Shown in pieces: positions 16,049-28,400 of a stretch of 35,277 bases of DNA. The stretch covers positions 1 through 35,277 of the IMG/VR virus record IMGVR_UViG_3300010885_029889, one strand, 5' to 3'. The first letter of the stretch is position 1. Every line of letters starts with the position of its first letter. A program made the translations under genes and the position numbers. The DNA is from a virus. The notes under the pieces are model-generated. The model made no database searches, was not told where the DNA came from, and was given only the letters and a program-made list of their open reading frames with translations.

Positions 16049-19000
16049 ATGGCAACGACCTCAAGACAAACTGCGATTTTTGGTGTTGAAGATTGGAAAA
16101 GAATCTATCAAACTTACCAAGAAGCCAACTTTCAAAGCTATGATTTTGAAACTTTACGCAAAAGTTTTGTAGATTACTTACGTTTATACTATCCAGAAAC
16201 ATTCAACGATTACATTGAATCAAGTGAGTTTATTGCGTTACTTGATGTTATGGCCTTCATGGGGCAAAGTCTTGCATTTCGCACAGATTTAAACACTCGT
16301 GAAAACTACTTAGACACAGCAGAACGCAGAGATAGCGTTGTAAAATTAGCAAATTTAGTTAGCTATACACCTCAACGAAATATAGAAGCCTCGGGATATC
16401 TCAAGGTGTTTAGTGTTTCAACCACAGAAAATATTACAGATTACAATGGTATTAATTTGGCCAACCTTACTATTAACTGGGCCGATCCAACCAATCTTGA
16501 TTGGCAAGAACAGTTTACTAACATTATTAATGCCAGCCTGGTCAACACACAAAAATTTGGTAATCCTGGAAACAAACAAACAATTTTAGGTGTAGATACT
16601 CAAGAGTATACTATCAACTTGGTGCCAGGTTTTCTGCCGGTGATCCCATACACTGCCACAGTGGACACAGTTAACATGCCGTTTGAAGTAGTCAATTCAA
16701 CTTCTTTTGGCGAAACATTTGTTTATGAACCACCACCGTTGCCAGATGGCAGATTCAATGTGTTATTTCGCAATGACCAGCAAGGATTTCTCAGTGCCAA
16801 CACAGGATTTTTCTTTTTATTCAAACAAGGTGTATTGCAAAATCAAGATTTTAATTTAGCCGAACGTATTGACAATCGAGCAGTGGCTATTAATATCGAA
16901 GGAATCAACAACAATGACATTTGGTTGTATCAATTGGATGATGTAGGAAACATCACTCAATATTGGCAAGAAGTACAAAGCATATATGCTGCGGCAGTGG
17001 AACAACTGGCTCCAGGCACAAGAAACATCTACAGTGTAACTAGTAGAACCAACGATCAAATTACTTTAAATTTTGGTGATGGTATATTTGCTACTATTCC
17101 TGTGGGCACTTTCCGTACGTATGTGCGGGCCAGTAACGGATTAACTTACATTATCAATCCAATTGAAATGCAGAGCGTAGTAGTTCCTATCAGTTATGTA
17201 AGTCGCACAGGACAAATTGAAACTATCACATTTACCTGTGGTATCACCGAGCCAGTGACCAATGCTCAAGCACGTGAAACCATTACTGAAATTAAACAAC
17301 GTGCCCCGGCTCAATACTACACACAAAACAGAATGGTCAACGGTGAAGACTATACACAGTTTCCGTTTACTCAATACACAAGTATTCTCAAAAGCACAGC
17401 CATCAACCGTGCCAGCATTGGCACAAGCAGATACCTTGACTTAGTTGACGGTACTGGAAAATATTCTAGCACCAACATATTTGCCAGCGATGGTGCGTTG
17501 TATGAGTCTAACAATTTGTATAGTTTTCAATTTAGTTGGTTAACAGCCAACGACATTAGTGATGCTGTAATTAATCAAATTAATCCATTGGCACTGAGAG
17601 CAGGACTACAACAATTTTATTATGCAAACTATCCACGTCCTAACGTAGCGGTATTGAACTACAGTTGGAATCAAAGCACAGTGATCACCAACGAAACCAC
17701 TGGCTATTTTAAAAACGCCGCTGGTGAGCCGGTTGCAATTGGCCCATACTCCAGCAACAATGGCAAATACATAACCGAAGGCAGTCTAGTACAATTTGCT
17801 GCACCAAGTGGATATTATTTTAATGCAGAAAATCGTTTGGTGGTAGGGATACCTGTTCAACCAGACGACAAATCAACCATATGGGCCAGCCCAACAGCAG
17901 TATACCAATCCGGAACCGCACAGGGTCTAGGTAATTTACCGTCGGGCATTGGTCCGGTGGTGTTGAATAATTATGTGCCCACAGGAGCAATCCCAGTACA
18001 AGTAATTCCGGTATTCACTACAGATATTCCAATCAGTGTGCAACAAAGTGTTGTTACTCAAATTTCACTTAATCAAAATTTTGGTCTAGGATACAATAAT
18101 CTTACCAACACCTGGTATGTAATTACTGCTAATAATCTTGCGGTTGATGCAAACTTCAGTCTGGCAAATGCACAAAATACATCTGGTGGCAATCTTGATG
18201 CCAGCTGGTTAATACAGGCCACATACAACGGATCAGTGTATACAGTGGTTTCAAGAAGCTTAGAATATTATTTTGGTAGTGTGTTACAAACTAGATTTTT
18301 CTTTTACACAAGTGATCCAATCTATGACAGCAGAACTGGCACAGTAATTCGTGACTACATCAATGTGTTAAAAATCAATAGCCAACCTGATCTATCAATT
18401 CCACTGGGCACAGACAATGTGTTGAGTATCATTGACCAGCCTGTGCTGAGTGATGGGTTAGTTGATGATTTTCAAGTGGTAGTTAGTTTTTCTCGAGGGT
18501 CTGGAGATACTACTCCAGTTAATCCTGATTTTTTTGCAGACATTGTAGCACCCACAGTAGACGCTAATCAAAAGTATGTATTTTTTCAAGCTACTGTAGA
18601 CTTTGACAATTTGCAACGCTATCTTCTAATAGAGTCTGGAATAGTTGACAGCAACTATCCAACGCTGTCATCTATTCAAGCAGTACAAAGTCAATACACA
18701 GTTGGTCAAGTGTTTTATGCCTACGGTGAAGTAGACTCACAAGGCGCCAATCAGGTCTTTTACATACTGGGACTAGATAGTCTTGGCAATTTAACGCTAA
18801 CACAAACCTATGATTATCTTGCCAAAGTAGGCCGTCAAAATTTGTATTTTCAATATCGTCATAACAGCCCATTGACCAGCAGAATTGATCCTGGATCTAC
18901 CAACATCATTGATATCTATGTGGTAACAAATGCTTATTACACAGCCTATGTCAATTGGTTGCAAGATGTCACAGGAGTTGTGGTAGAACCAACAGCACCA

Positions 19001-19474
19001 ACCATTGATCAATTGACTACCGCTTACCAAGGTTTACAAAATTATAAAATGATTTCAGATAATATGATTATTAACAGTGTAGACTTTCAGCCATTGTTTG
19101 GCCAAAAAGCTGAGCCAGCACTGCGAGCCACAATCAAAGTAATCAGAACCGCTGGCAGTACTGCTAGTGTTAGTACTATTAAGAATTTAGTGGTGGCCAA
19201 TATGAATGCTTATTTTGACATTGCCAATTGGAACTTTGGTGACACTTTCTATTTTAGTGAATTGTCTGCGTACATACATCAAAACATTGGAAGTGTTGTG
19301 AGTTCAGTTGTCTTGGTTCCATTGAGCAGTCAAAAGAGTTTTGGAGACTTGTACGAAATTAGATCTGCTCCTAACCAAATTTTTGTAAATGGTGCCACAG
19401 TAAATGACGTAGAAGTTATCACAGCACTAACCAGCACCAATCTACAAACTGCTCCTGGCAGCGGAGTAATTTAA
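16049..19474 (+). CDS. 6: baseplate wedge protein (gp6-like)
   Basis: The 1141-residue product begins with the gp6-type N-terminus: FGVEDWKRIYQTYQEANFQS, LRKSFVDYLRLYYPETF, SSEFIALLDVMAFMGQSLAF, then RENYLDTAERRDSVVKLANL and SYTPQRNIEASGYL. Two copies of gp6 join the wedges into the iris ring of the baseplate. The protein is much longer than T4 gp6 (660); the extra mass lies in the middle, rich in Tyr, Asn and Gln. ITLNFGDGIFATIPVGTFRTYVR and AQARETITEIKQRAPAQYYTQNR are typical of the baseplate J/gp6 core. The ATG follows a late promoter, and GGGA 9 bases upstream may be the ribosome site. Its stop overlaps the next start. Confidence 0.9.
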   Translation: MATTSRQTAIFGVEDWKRIYQTYQEANFQSYDFETLRKSFVDYLRLYYPETFNDYIESSEFIALLDVMAFMGQSLAFRTDLNTRENYLDTAERRDSVVKLANLVSYTPQRNIEASGYLKVFSVSTTENITDYNGINLANLTINWADPTNLDWQEQFTNIINASLVNTQKFGNPGNKQTILGVDTQEYTINLVPGFLPVIPYTATVDTVNMPFEVVNSTSFGETFVYEPPPLPDGRFNVLFRNDQQGFLSANTGFFFLFKQGVLQNQDFNLAERIDNRAVAINIEGINNNDIWLYQLDDVGNITQYWQEVQSIYAAAVEQLAPGTRNIYSVTSRTNDQITLNFGDGIFATIPVGTFRTYVRASNGLTYIINPIEMQSVVVPISYVSRTGQIETITFTCGITEPVTNAQARETITEIKQRAPAQYYTQNRMVNGEDYTQFPFTQYTSILKSTAINRASIGTSRYLDLVDGTGKYSSTNIFASDGALYESNNLYSFQFSWLTANDISDAVINQINPLALRAGLQQFYYANYPRPNVAVLNYSWNQSTVITNETTGYFKNAAGEPVAIGPYSSNNGKYITEGSLVQFAAPSGYYFNAENRLVVGIPVQPDDKSTIWASPTAVYQSGTAQGLGNLPSGIGPVVLNNYVPTGAIPVQVIPVFTTDIPISVQQSVVTQISLNQNFGLGYNNLTNTWYVITANNLAVDANFSLANAQNTSGGNLDASWLIQATYNGSVYTVVSRSLEYYFGSVLQTRFFFYTSDPIYDSRTGTVIRDYINVLKINSQPDLSIPLGTDNVLSIIDQPVLSDGLVDDFQVVVSFSRGSGDTTPVNPDFFADIVAPTVDANQKYVFFQATVDFDNLQRYLLIESGIVDSNYPTLSSIQAVQSQYTVGQVFYAYGEVDSQGANQVFYILGLDSLGNLTLTQTYDYLAKVGRQNLYFQYRHNSPLTSRIDPGSTNIIDIYVVTNAYYTAYVNWLQDVTGVVVEPTAPTIDQLTTAYQGLQNYKMISDNMIINSVDFQPLFGQKAEPALRATIKVIRTAGSTASVSTIKNLVVANMNAYFDIANWNFGDTFYFSELSAYIHQNIGSVVSSVVLVPLSSQKSFGDLYEIRSAPNQIFVNGATVNDVEVITALTSTNLQTAPGSGVI

Positions 19475-22400
19475 TGGCCAAACAAGTTCGAAGTGTAGAG
19501 TTTCTACCAGAAATATTTCAAACACCGGTTAACAAACAATTTCTGGCTGCAACGCTGGATCAGTTGATCCAAAATCCACAGTACACTCAAACACAGGGTT
19601 TTGTTGGACGTCGAGTTGGCCCTGGAGTCAATGCCAATGATAGTTATGTGGTTGAACCGACAAAAGTCCGTACAGATTATCAACTTGAACCAGGTGTAGT
19701 ACAGATTGATCCTGAAAATAGTCGTAATATTGTAGATGCTATAACCTATCCAGGAATCAATGATGCACTACAACTACAAGGTGCGTTTACTAATAATTCT
19801 AACAGACTTTACACTAGTGATTATTACACTTGGGATCCTTTTGTTGATTTTGACAAATTTGTAAATTATGCACAATACTATTGGTTGCCTGGCGGCCCAC
19901 TAGCAGTTGATGTGTCGTCTACAACTGTTCCGCTGACTGATAATTTTACAGTAACAAGAGCCAATGGTGCATATACTTTTTCGGGCATCGCTGGCGAGAA
20001 CCCTTCAATTACATTGGTAAGAGGCGGCAGTTATAATTTTAACGTAGCACAAAATCAGACTGAGACCGAAACGTTCCGTGTCACCAACAACAATACCAGC
20101 AGTTGGAACATAGATTTTTCTCCAAATCCTACATTAACTTTGGTCCGAGGCAACACTTATAATTTTAATCTTTCTCAAACATTTCCGTGGGCATTTTATT
20201 TTAAAACTGAACTTAGTTTAGGAACTGCCAATGTTTACTCCAATGGAGTTTTTAACAATGGCGCTGGCAACGGACTTATTACATTTACAGTACCACAGGA
20301 TGCTCCAGACACACTATTCTATTGTAATGATTTGCAGTTTAATCTTCGTGGTCAAATTAATGTGGTCAACGGTACGCCAGGCACAGGTCCTGGATTTTGG
20401 ATACAAACAGACCCAGGTGTAAATGGTCGTGTTATTGCCACCCCTAACATCAGCAGTAGAGATGTGTTGGGGGTTGTTAACAATGGTGAAGATTTAGGCA
20501 CTGTTACATTTGATGTACCTTTATCTACAGCACAGAATTTTTATTACAATATGCCCACTGTGGGCACAGTGGATCTGGTTACTACTTTGCAATTTGATGA
20601 AATTAATAATCAATTTGTGGCGCCATTTTTTGACACCTATCCTAACGGCATTGATGGTATTCAGAATTTAGAAAATCGCACAATTGCATTTATTAATCAA
20701 AACTCTGATCCCGACACCGGTGGCTGGTTAGAAACTACATTCTTTGATCCATTGCCAAACGCTGGCAACACTGTCAGTGGCACTGGATCGTTTGATTCTG
20801 TAGAATTTGATCAAACCACTCCTATCACAGATCCTGCCACACAATATGGCATATGGCGCATACAATACCAAACCTCCGTTGGCGGAGGAGTTTATATGTC
20901 GTTGCAGTTTGTACAAAACGTAGACCTTGACAATAAATTTACAGTTGGGTTTGGCACAGAATATTCTAACACCAGCTGGTATAAAAATGATGCTGGATTC
21001 TTTGAACAGATTCCATTGCTAACAGCCGATAGAAATGTGCTGTATTACCAAGATGGTACTGATCCTGAAATTTTTGGAAGATTGAACATAATTGACCAGG
21101 TCCAAACAACTACAATAGATGTTGCATCTATTATTGGACGACCGACCTATACAAGTCCAAACGGAGTAACATTTACCAACGGCATGAAAGTTGTATTCCG
21201 TGGCGATGTTCAGCCCATTGAATATCAAAATAATGAATATTATGTAGAAGGAGTAGGAACAGCAATTCAGTTGTTGCCTGTGACCAGTTTTGTAACACCC
21301 GAAACCTATACCAAATCATTAACAATCCCATTTGATAGTACTGCGTTTGATGTGGGAAATTTTGATGGCAGTTTAAATCAGCCGTTTATACCGGACTACT
21401 TGACTATCAATCGTGCAAGTCCAGACCTTAACCCATGGACTCGTAGTAACCGCTGGTTCCACATTGATGTAATCAATGCCTCCGCTCAGTATAATAATTT
21501 TGTACCGGTACTTGATAATAATTTTCGAGCTGCCAGACCTATTCTTGAATATCGTGCAGGAACAAAATTATTTGATTTTGGAACTCAAGGAAAACAACCA
21601 GTAGATATTATTGATTTTGTACAGACTGATGCATTGAGTAACATCAACGGAACAACTGGGTACAGCACTGACGGATATACATTAATAAGTGGTTCTCGAA
21701 TTATATTTGCAGCAGATACTGATCCTCGGGTGCGCCAGACAATTTACACAGTGCAATTTATTATACCCGACACAGTGGAACCATTGATTCAACAACCAAT
21801 TATTGCATTGATTCCGGCAACTGACGGCACAGTGCTGGTTGATCAAGACGTGGTTATTCTAAGCGGCAACACCGAACAAGGACTCAGCTACTATTATGAT
21901 GGTGTTGAATGGATCAAAACACAACAGAAAATCAGTGTTAACCAACCACCATTGTTTGATGTATATGATATCAATGGTGTAAGTTTTGGTAATCAAGAAA
22001 TATATCCTAGTACTAACTTTACTGGAAGTCCGTTGTTTAGCTATGCTATCAGCACCGGTGCGCCGGATTTGGTGCTGGGCTTTCCAATAAGCTATTTGAG
22101 TTTGACCAATATTGGTGATATTGTATTTGCCAATAATTTATATGCTGATTCATTCAATTACACTATAAACAGTGTAGGACAAACAGTTCCGTTGAGCACT
22201 GGATTTGTACGACAATACAGTGATCGTGTGGCATTTGAACGTGAAATTGGTTGGCAACCAGCAGTCACAACCAGTCTAATTCGTCAACAATTCCAGTTTA
22301 CATACGATGGTAGACCACTTCTATTAGACGTGGCTGTTAATGAAAATGTCACAGTACCGGCTGTGCAAATATATGCCAACGGCATGTTTCAAGAGTCTTA

Positions 22401-25400
22401 CAACTATCAGTACACAGTAGGAACAAACACAACCACAATCAATTTATTGACTATCTATGCGCCAGGCGACTTGATAGAAGTCACAGTACTCAGCAATCAA
22501 GTCAGTGCTCAAGGATTTTACGAAGTTCCAATCAATCTGTCTAACAATCCATTTAATGGAAATAGCGATCAATTTACACTGGGCACTATACGTAATCATT
22601 ATTCTAGCATTGCAGAAAATTTAATCAATTTGTCAGGACCAGTAATCGGCGCAAACAACACACGCGATCTTGGTAATATTGTTCCTTACGGATTACAAAT
22701 GTTACAACAAAGTTCGCCGTTGACCCTGACCGGTTATTTTATGCGCGACGCCAATTACAATATTTTTGCCTCGTTGGCTTATAACAGTACAGAATATATT
22801 AAATTCAAATCACAGTTGTTGAATGCTGTTACTACGTTTGGAATTGCTGACTACAGCAATTGGACAGTGGCAGAGTTGTTAGATGCCAGCATTGCTCAAA
22901 TCACAGCCGGCAGGACTGATCTGAACTCGTTTTACTGGAGTGACATGTTGCCTACAGGCACTGTGTTTACTTCCAATTCCTACACGGTTAATCCAATAAC
23001 CACCAATAGGTTTAACACCGTACAGACCTACAGCTTTACTGAATCAAATTATCTAGGTTTGTTAGTGTACATTAACAATCGATTGTTGACCCGCGACACT
23101 GAATATGTAGTATCTACCGAAGGCCCTACCTTAACAATTACAATTCCGCTGGCAATAGGAGATATAGTTACCATCAATGAATATCCAGACACTGCTGGAA
23201 ATTTTGTGCCCAACACTCCTACTAAATTAGGATTATATCCTAAGTTCAAACCTGAAATTTTTGTAGACGTTGATTATGTAAATCCTGCACCGGTGATTCA
23301 AGGCCACGATGGATCGATCACTGTGGCATTTGGTGACATTCGCGACCAAGTGCTGTTGGAATTTGAAACTAGAATTTTTAATAATCTTAAAAATGATGAC
23401 AACCCAGTTCCTTTGGTAGCCGCGGATGTCATCCCAGGATATTTCCGCACAACAGATTACACACAAGCTGAAATTAATCAAATCTTGGGTGAAAATTTCT
23501 TGGCCTGGGTTGGTGCCAATAAGCTGGATTACACAGCACAAACTTACATAGCCGACAATGAATTTACATACAACTATAGCCAAGCCGGCAATAGATTAGA
23601 TCAAGCACCACTACTGGGTGCTTGGCGCGGAATTTATCGTTACTTTTATGACACACTGACACCAAATACCACACCATGGGAAATGTTAGGGTTTAGTGAA
23701 CAGCCTACATGGTGGACAGATCGCTATGGTCCTACACCATACACCAGTGACAACTTAGTTCTTTGGGGTGACCTTGAAGCTGGCCTAGTTGCAGATCCTG
23801 TGGCACCGTATGTAATTCCCAAATATCGTCGACCTGGACTGACATCGGTAATACCGGTAGATAGTCAAGGAGAATTGGTATCGCCTATATACAGTGTGGT
23901 TGGCCAGTATAATCCTCAAGGATTCCAAAAGAGTTGGCAAGTAGGTGACGGCGGCCCAGTTGAAGCGTCGTGGTGGATGAGTTCAAGCTATCCATTTGCT
24001 GTCATGCGATTACTGGTCTTGACTCGTCCTGCTGAATTCTTTAGCCTATTTGCTGATCGCGATTTGTACAAATACAATGCAGAATTTGGTCAGTACCTGT
24101 ACAATGACCGCTCTAGACTGCAACCAGAAAATATTGAAGTTTATGGCAACGGTGTCAGCAAAGCCAGTTATATCAATTGGATTGTAGATTACAATCAACA
24201 GTTGGGCGCCAACAGCACAGACTCGTTAACTACAGACCTAGCCAGCCTTGACGTGCGCCTGTGCTATCGTGCTGCATCTTTTGTGGCGCAAAGTAATTTG
24301 GCTATGCGCTTAGAAAAAAGTGCACCACAGAGTCAGAATAGTAGTTTACTGATTCCACCTGAGAGTTACAACCTATTATTGTACAAAAATCAACCGTTTA
24401 ATAGAATAAACTACAGTGCTGTAATTGTAGAAGTTGTTGACGGCGGATATAGCGTGTATGGATATAGTTCTACTGATCCATATTTTTCAACCTTAGCAAG
24501 CCAGTTGACAGGAACCACACAAGTGTTAACAGGTGGAAACATTTCAGTTACTGTGCCCAATAAGTATACCGACCGAGTGGTACAAGTTCCTTACGGACAG
24601 ATCTTTACAAACTTGGCAGGCGTGGTTGATTTCTTACTAAGTTATGGCCAATATTTAAACAGTCAAGGTCTTACATTTGCAGCACGAGAAAATAATTATA
24701 CCTTAGACTGGATACAGATGTCTCAGGAATTCCTATACTTTGCCAATCAAGGTTGGACCAGCGGCACTATTATTAATTTAAATCCGTCAGCCACTCAGGT
24801 GATATCCTTTAAGGCCGGTGCAGTAGTTGATTCTATTGTGACGTATACTCCTGAAAATGTTTTGCTAGATCAAAATCGTCAAGCCTTTAATGCTAGAAAT
24901 TTAATTATACAGCGAGAAGGAAATACATTTACACTTAATCCCGAGCCTGGCGGAAGTCAAACCATCAGCTATCTACAATTAAAATTTACTGACTACGAAA
25001 ATATGATTGTTCTAGACAATCTTACTATTTTTAATGATTTAATTTATAATCCTATCACTGCAGAAAGACAAAATCGTCTTCAGTTAATTGCGGCCACATC
25101 AACCGAGTGGAATGGCACATTAAATGCTCAAGGATTTATTTTAAATCAAAATAATGTAGTTGAATGGAAGCCCAATACCAAATACACCAAAGGCGACATT
25201 GTTATCTATAAAAACAGTTACTGGCAAGCGTCTAACATCATTCAACCTACTGACAAATTTGAATATGCAAATTGGTACAAGAGCAACTATGATGCAATTG
25301 AACAAGGACTGTTACAGAATTTAGCAACCAAAGCTGATCAGTTGGCCAACAGTTACAATACACAAACTGCCAATCTCAATAGAGATAACGATTTATTGGC

Positions 25401-28400
25401 CTATAACTTGATTGGCTTTAATCCAAGACAGTACATGGTAGATTTGAATTTAAGTGATACCAGTCAAATAAATCTTTATCAAAATTTTATCAAGGCCAAA
25501 GGATCTAAGTTAGCAACAGATTTGTTTACACAGGTTAATTTTAACAAAGAAACAGCTCAATATAATATCTACGAAAATTGGGGAATTCTAGTTGGAACAT
25601 ATGGTGCCAATGCCAATCGTAGTTGGTTTGAGATTGCTCTAAATGAAGCAGTGTTAACTGGCAACCCCAGCACAGTGCAAATTATACAACCGGGTACTGA
25701 CAGTCAGGCTGACCAAACTATTTTATTAAGTAATCTGTGGGCTCAAAGCTACGCAATACCTAACACAGATATTCTGCCCACAACCTACACAAGAAATTTA
25801 GATACAGCCTTGCCGTCGGCTGGATATGTTAATATCAATGATGTTGATATCACTGTGTTTAATCTCAACGATCCTTCATCAATTGCCGCCAATATTGGTT
25901 CTATTGGAAACGGTACTAAAATTTGGGTTGCTCAGGACAACAGTTATGATTGGAACATTTATCAGTGTGCTCAAGTTACAGGTCGATTAATACAGATAAC
26001 TGATAATCTTAACGGAACTAGTCGCGCCCAGTTTTCCACTGTAGTTGATCTATCAGTGGGAGATTTAATAATTATTCGTTTTTTCAACACTGCGGTTGAT
26101 GGTGTATATCGTGTCCTCAGTCGTCCTAGTATTGATACTGTGGTTATTGGATACGCATTTAACAACGCCAATCAAACGACAATTACAGGCACAGGCATAG
26201 CATTCTATTTACAGACCATGCGTGTAAGTCAAGCAAGCGATATAATTAACTTGCCGTATGCCAACCAGCTCACTCCAGGTGCAACCGCTTGGGTTGACAA
26301 CAACGGGTCTGGCCATTGGCAAGTGTTACAAAAGACCAATCCATTTGCGGCAATTGATTTGTTAAGTGCGTACGATGAATTTCCAAATCAGTTGTACGGT
26401 GCTAGCGTATCTCAAAGTACCAATCACTATGCATTGTTAGTAGGTAGCCCAGGAGACTACAACGGCACTGGCGGAGTGTACACCTACAGATTGGGCGATG
26501 TTAACGATTATGTTCTCAATAATGAATTACAACTTAATGCTATCGACACAGGTGGATATGGATGTAGTGTAGATTTTGGTGACCGCACATGGTCGGTAGC
26601 TGGTGCAAATACCAGTAACAACGGCGCCGGCTATGCAACTATTCTCTATTTGATCCCCGGCAGCAACGACTATGTACAAACACAGCTATTGGTAGCGCCA
26701 GACGAAGACTTCAGCGCCATTGGATTTGGCTCAGCTGTGCAAATGAGCAACGACGAACGTTGGCTTTATATCAGTGCTCCGGGCGCCAATCAAATTTATG
26801 CATACAATCGTGTTGATGTTCCTTTGCAAACATTATCGTTTATTACCAATGGAATTAATTCTACATTTGTTTACAACACTGAGATCATAGTTGATCCAAC
26901 TTATCCAGCTCAATTATTAGTGACACTCAATAATACATTACAGGTGTATGGAGTTGATTATGTCACTACAGGAGTATTGGTTCAATTCTTAACAGTTCCG
27001 CCCCCTAACAACACAGTAACAATTCAGCGTCGCATATCTTTACAATTAGATTTTAACAGTTATAATAATGTAACACAAAATAGCACCACTGGATCTGGTA
27101 CCAATGCTGTTTTTGCTGTGGCCAACACTCGAGGTGATTACACAGTTAGTTTAACAGCACCTGGAATTGGTTATGCCATTGGCGACCAATTGACAATCAG
27201 CTACACGCAAGTAGATCCAACTGGATCTGCTGCCAACAACATTACTGTCACAGTGACTAATGTCACATCAGGTGGAATCACAGGATTTACGTTTACAGGC
27301 AGTGGAGTTGACAATACCACAGTATTTTCATTAGAAGAATATTTGTACACAGCAACCTCATACGATTCGTTTTCTGTGGACGTCAACGGCATATCGCAAC
27401 GTCCTTATATTGATTACACATTTAGCTCAGGAACAATTACATTTATTACAGTGCCGGCTCCGGGTGCTGTTATTGTGGTACAATCTGCGGTAGTGGGTGC
27501 TTATTGGCAGTATGTAAACGCTATCACTGCCGCTGGTATTGATGCCAATGCAGGTCTTGGTACTAGTATTACCGTTGATGGGACAGGCACACAAGTATTA
27601 GCTGGAGCGCCATACGATAGTGCAGTGGATGCCGATGGTAATACAATTGTGGATGCTGGAGCGGTATATGCATTTGATCGTAGTGTAAACAGATATCTAA
27701 TTACTGATCCAACTCAATTAACTTACGCAATCTCAGGATCCTATACTGATCCAATATCAGTGACGTTAAACAATCAATTTTTAACCAACACTGATCAATA
27801 TATCAACGGCCAGTTTACCGTTGATGGATCCAATGTTGTATTATCCAGCTCAGTTGTGTTATCAATAGGCGACACCCTACAAATTGAAACAAATCAATTC
27901 CAGCCGGTGCAAAGATTTACAGCCAATGTTGTAATTGATGAATCATTGTTTGGTCAAAGTTTAGATATTTGTTCCAACAGTTGCAGTGTATATGTAGGTG
28001 CGCCGTTGGATTCCAGTGCATCGGGTGTCTCACAAGCTGGAATGGTACAGCGTCAAGTAAATCAATCTAGATTGTATGGCGTTATTACAAGTACCGTAGC
28101 AAACCCGGTATTAACTCCGGGTGATACTATTCGTATTAATAATACAAATGTAACTGTTCCAGGAACTACAGTAGCAGAGCTAGTAACAGCTATTAACTCT
28201 GCTGGTATACCCAATGTTGTTGCGTCCAACGTAGCCAATGTGACCTTAGCAGGCGACGGAACAACCAAAATATTTGACATTGGAAACATTTATTCTAGTG
28301 CCAGTGCATACACCACTGTGGTGTATCTTGATGATGTTTTACAAACAGTCAGCGTAGATTATACCTATAATAATTCCACACAACAAATTATGTTTGTGTC

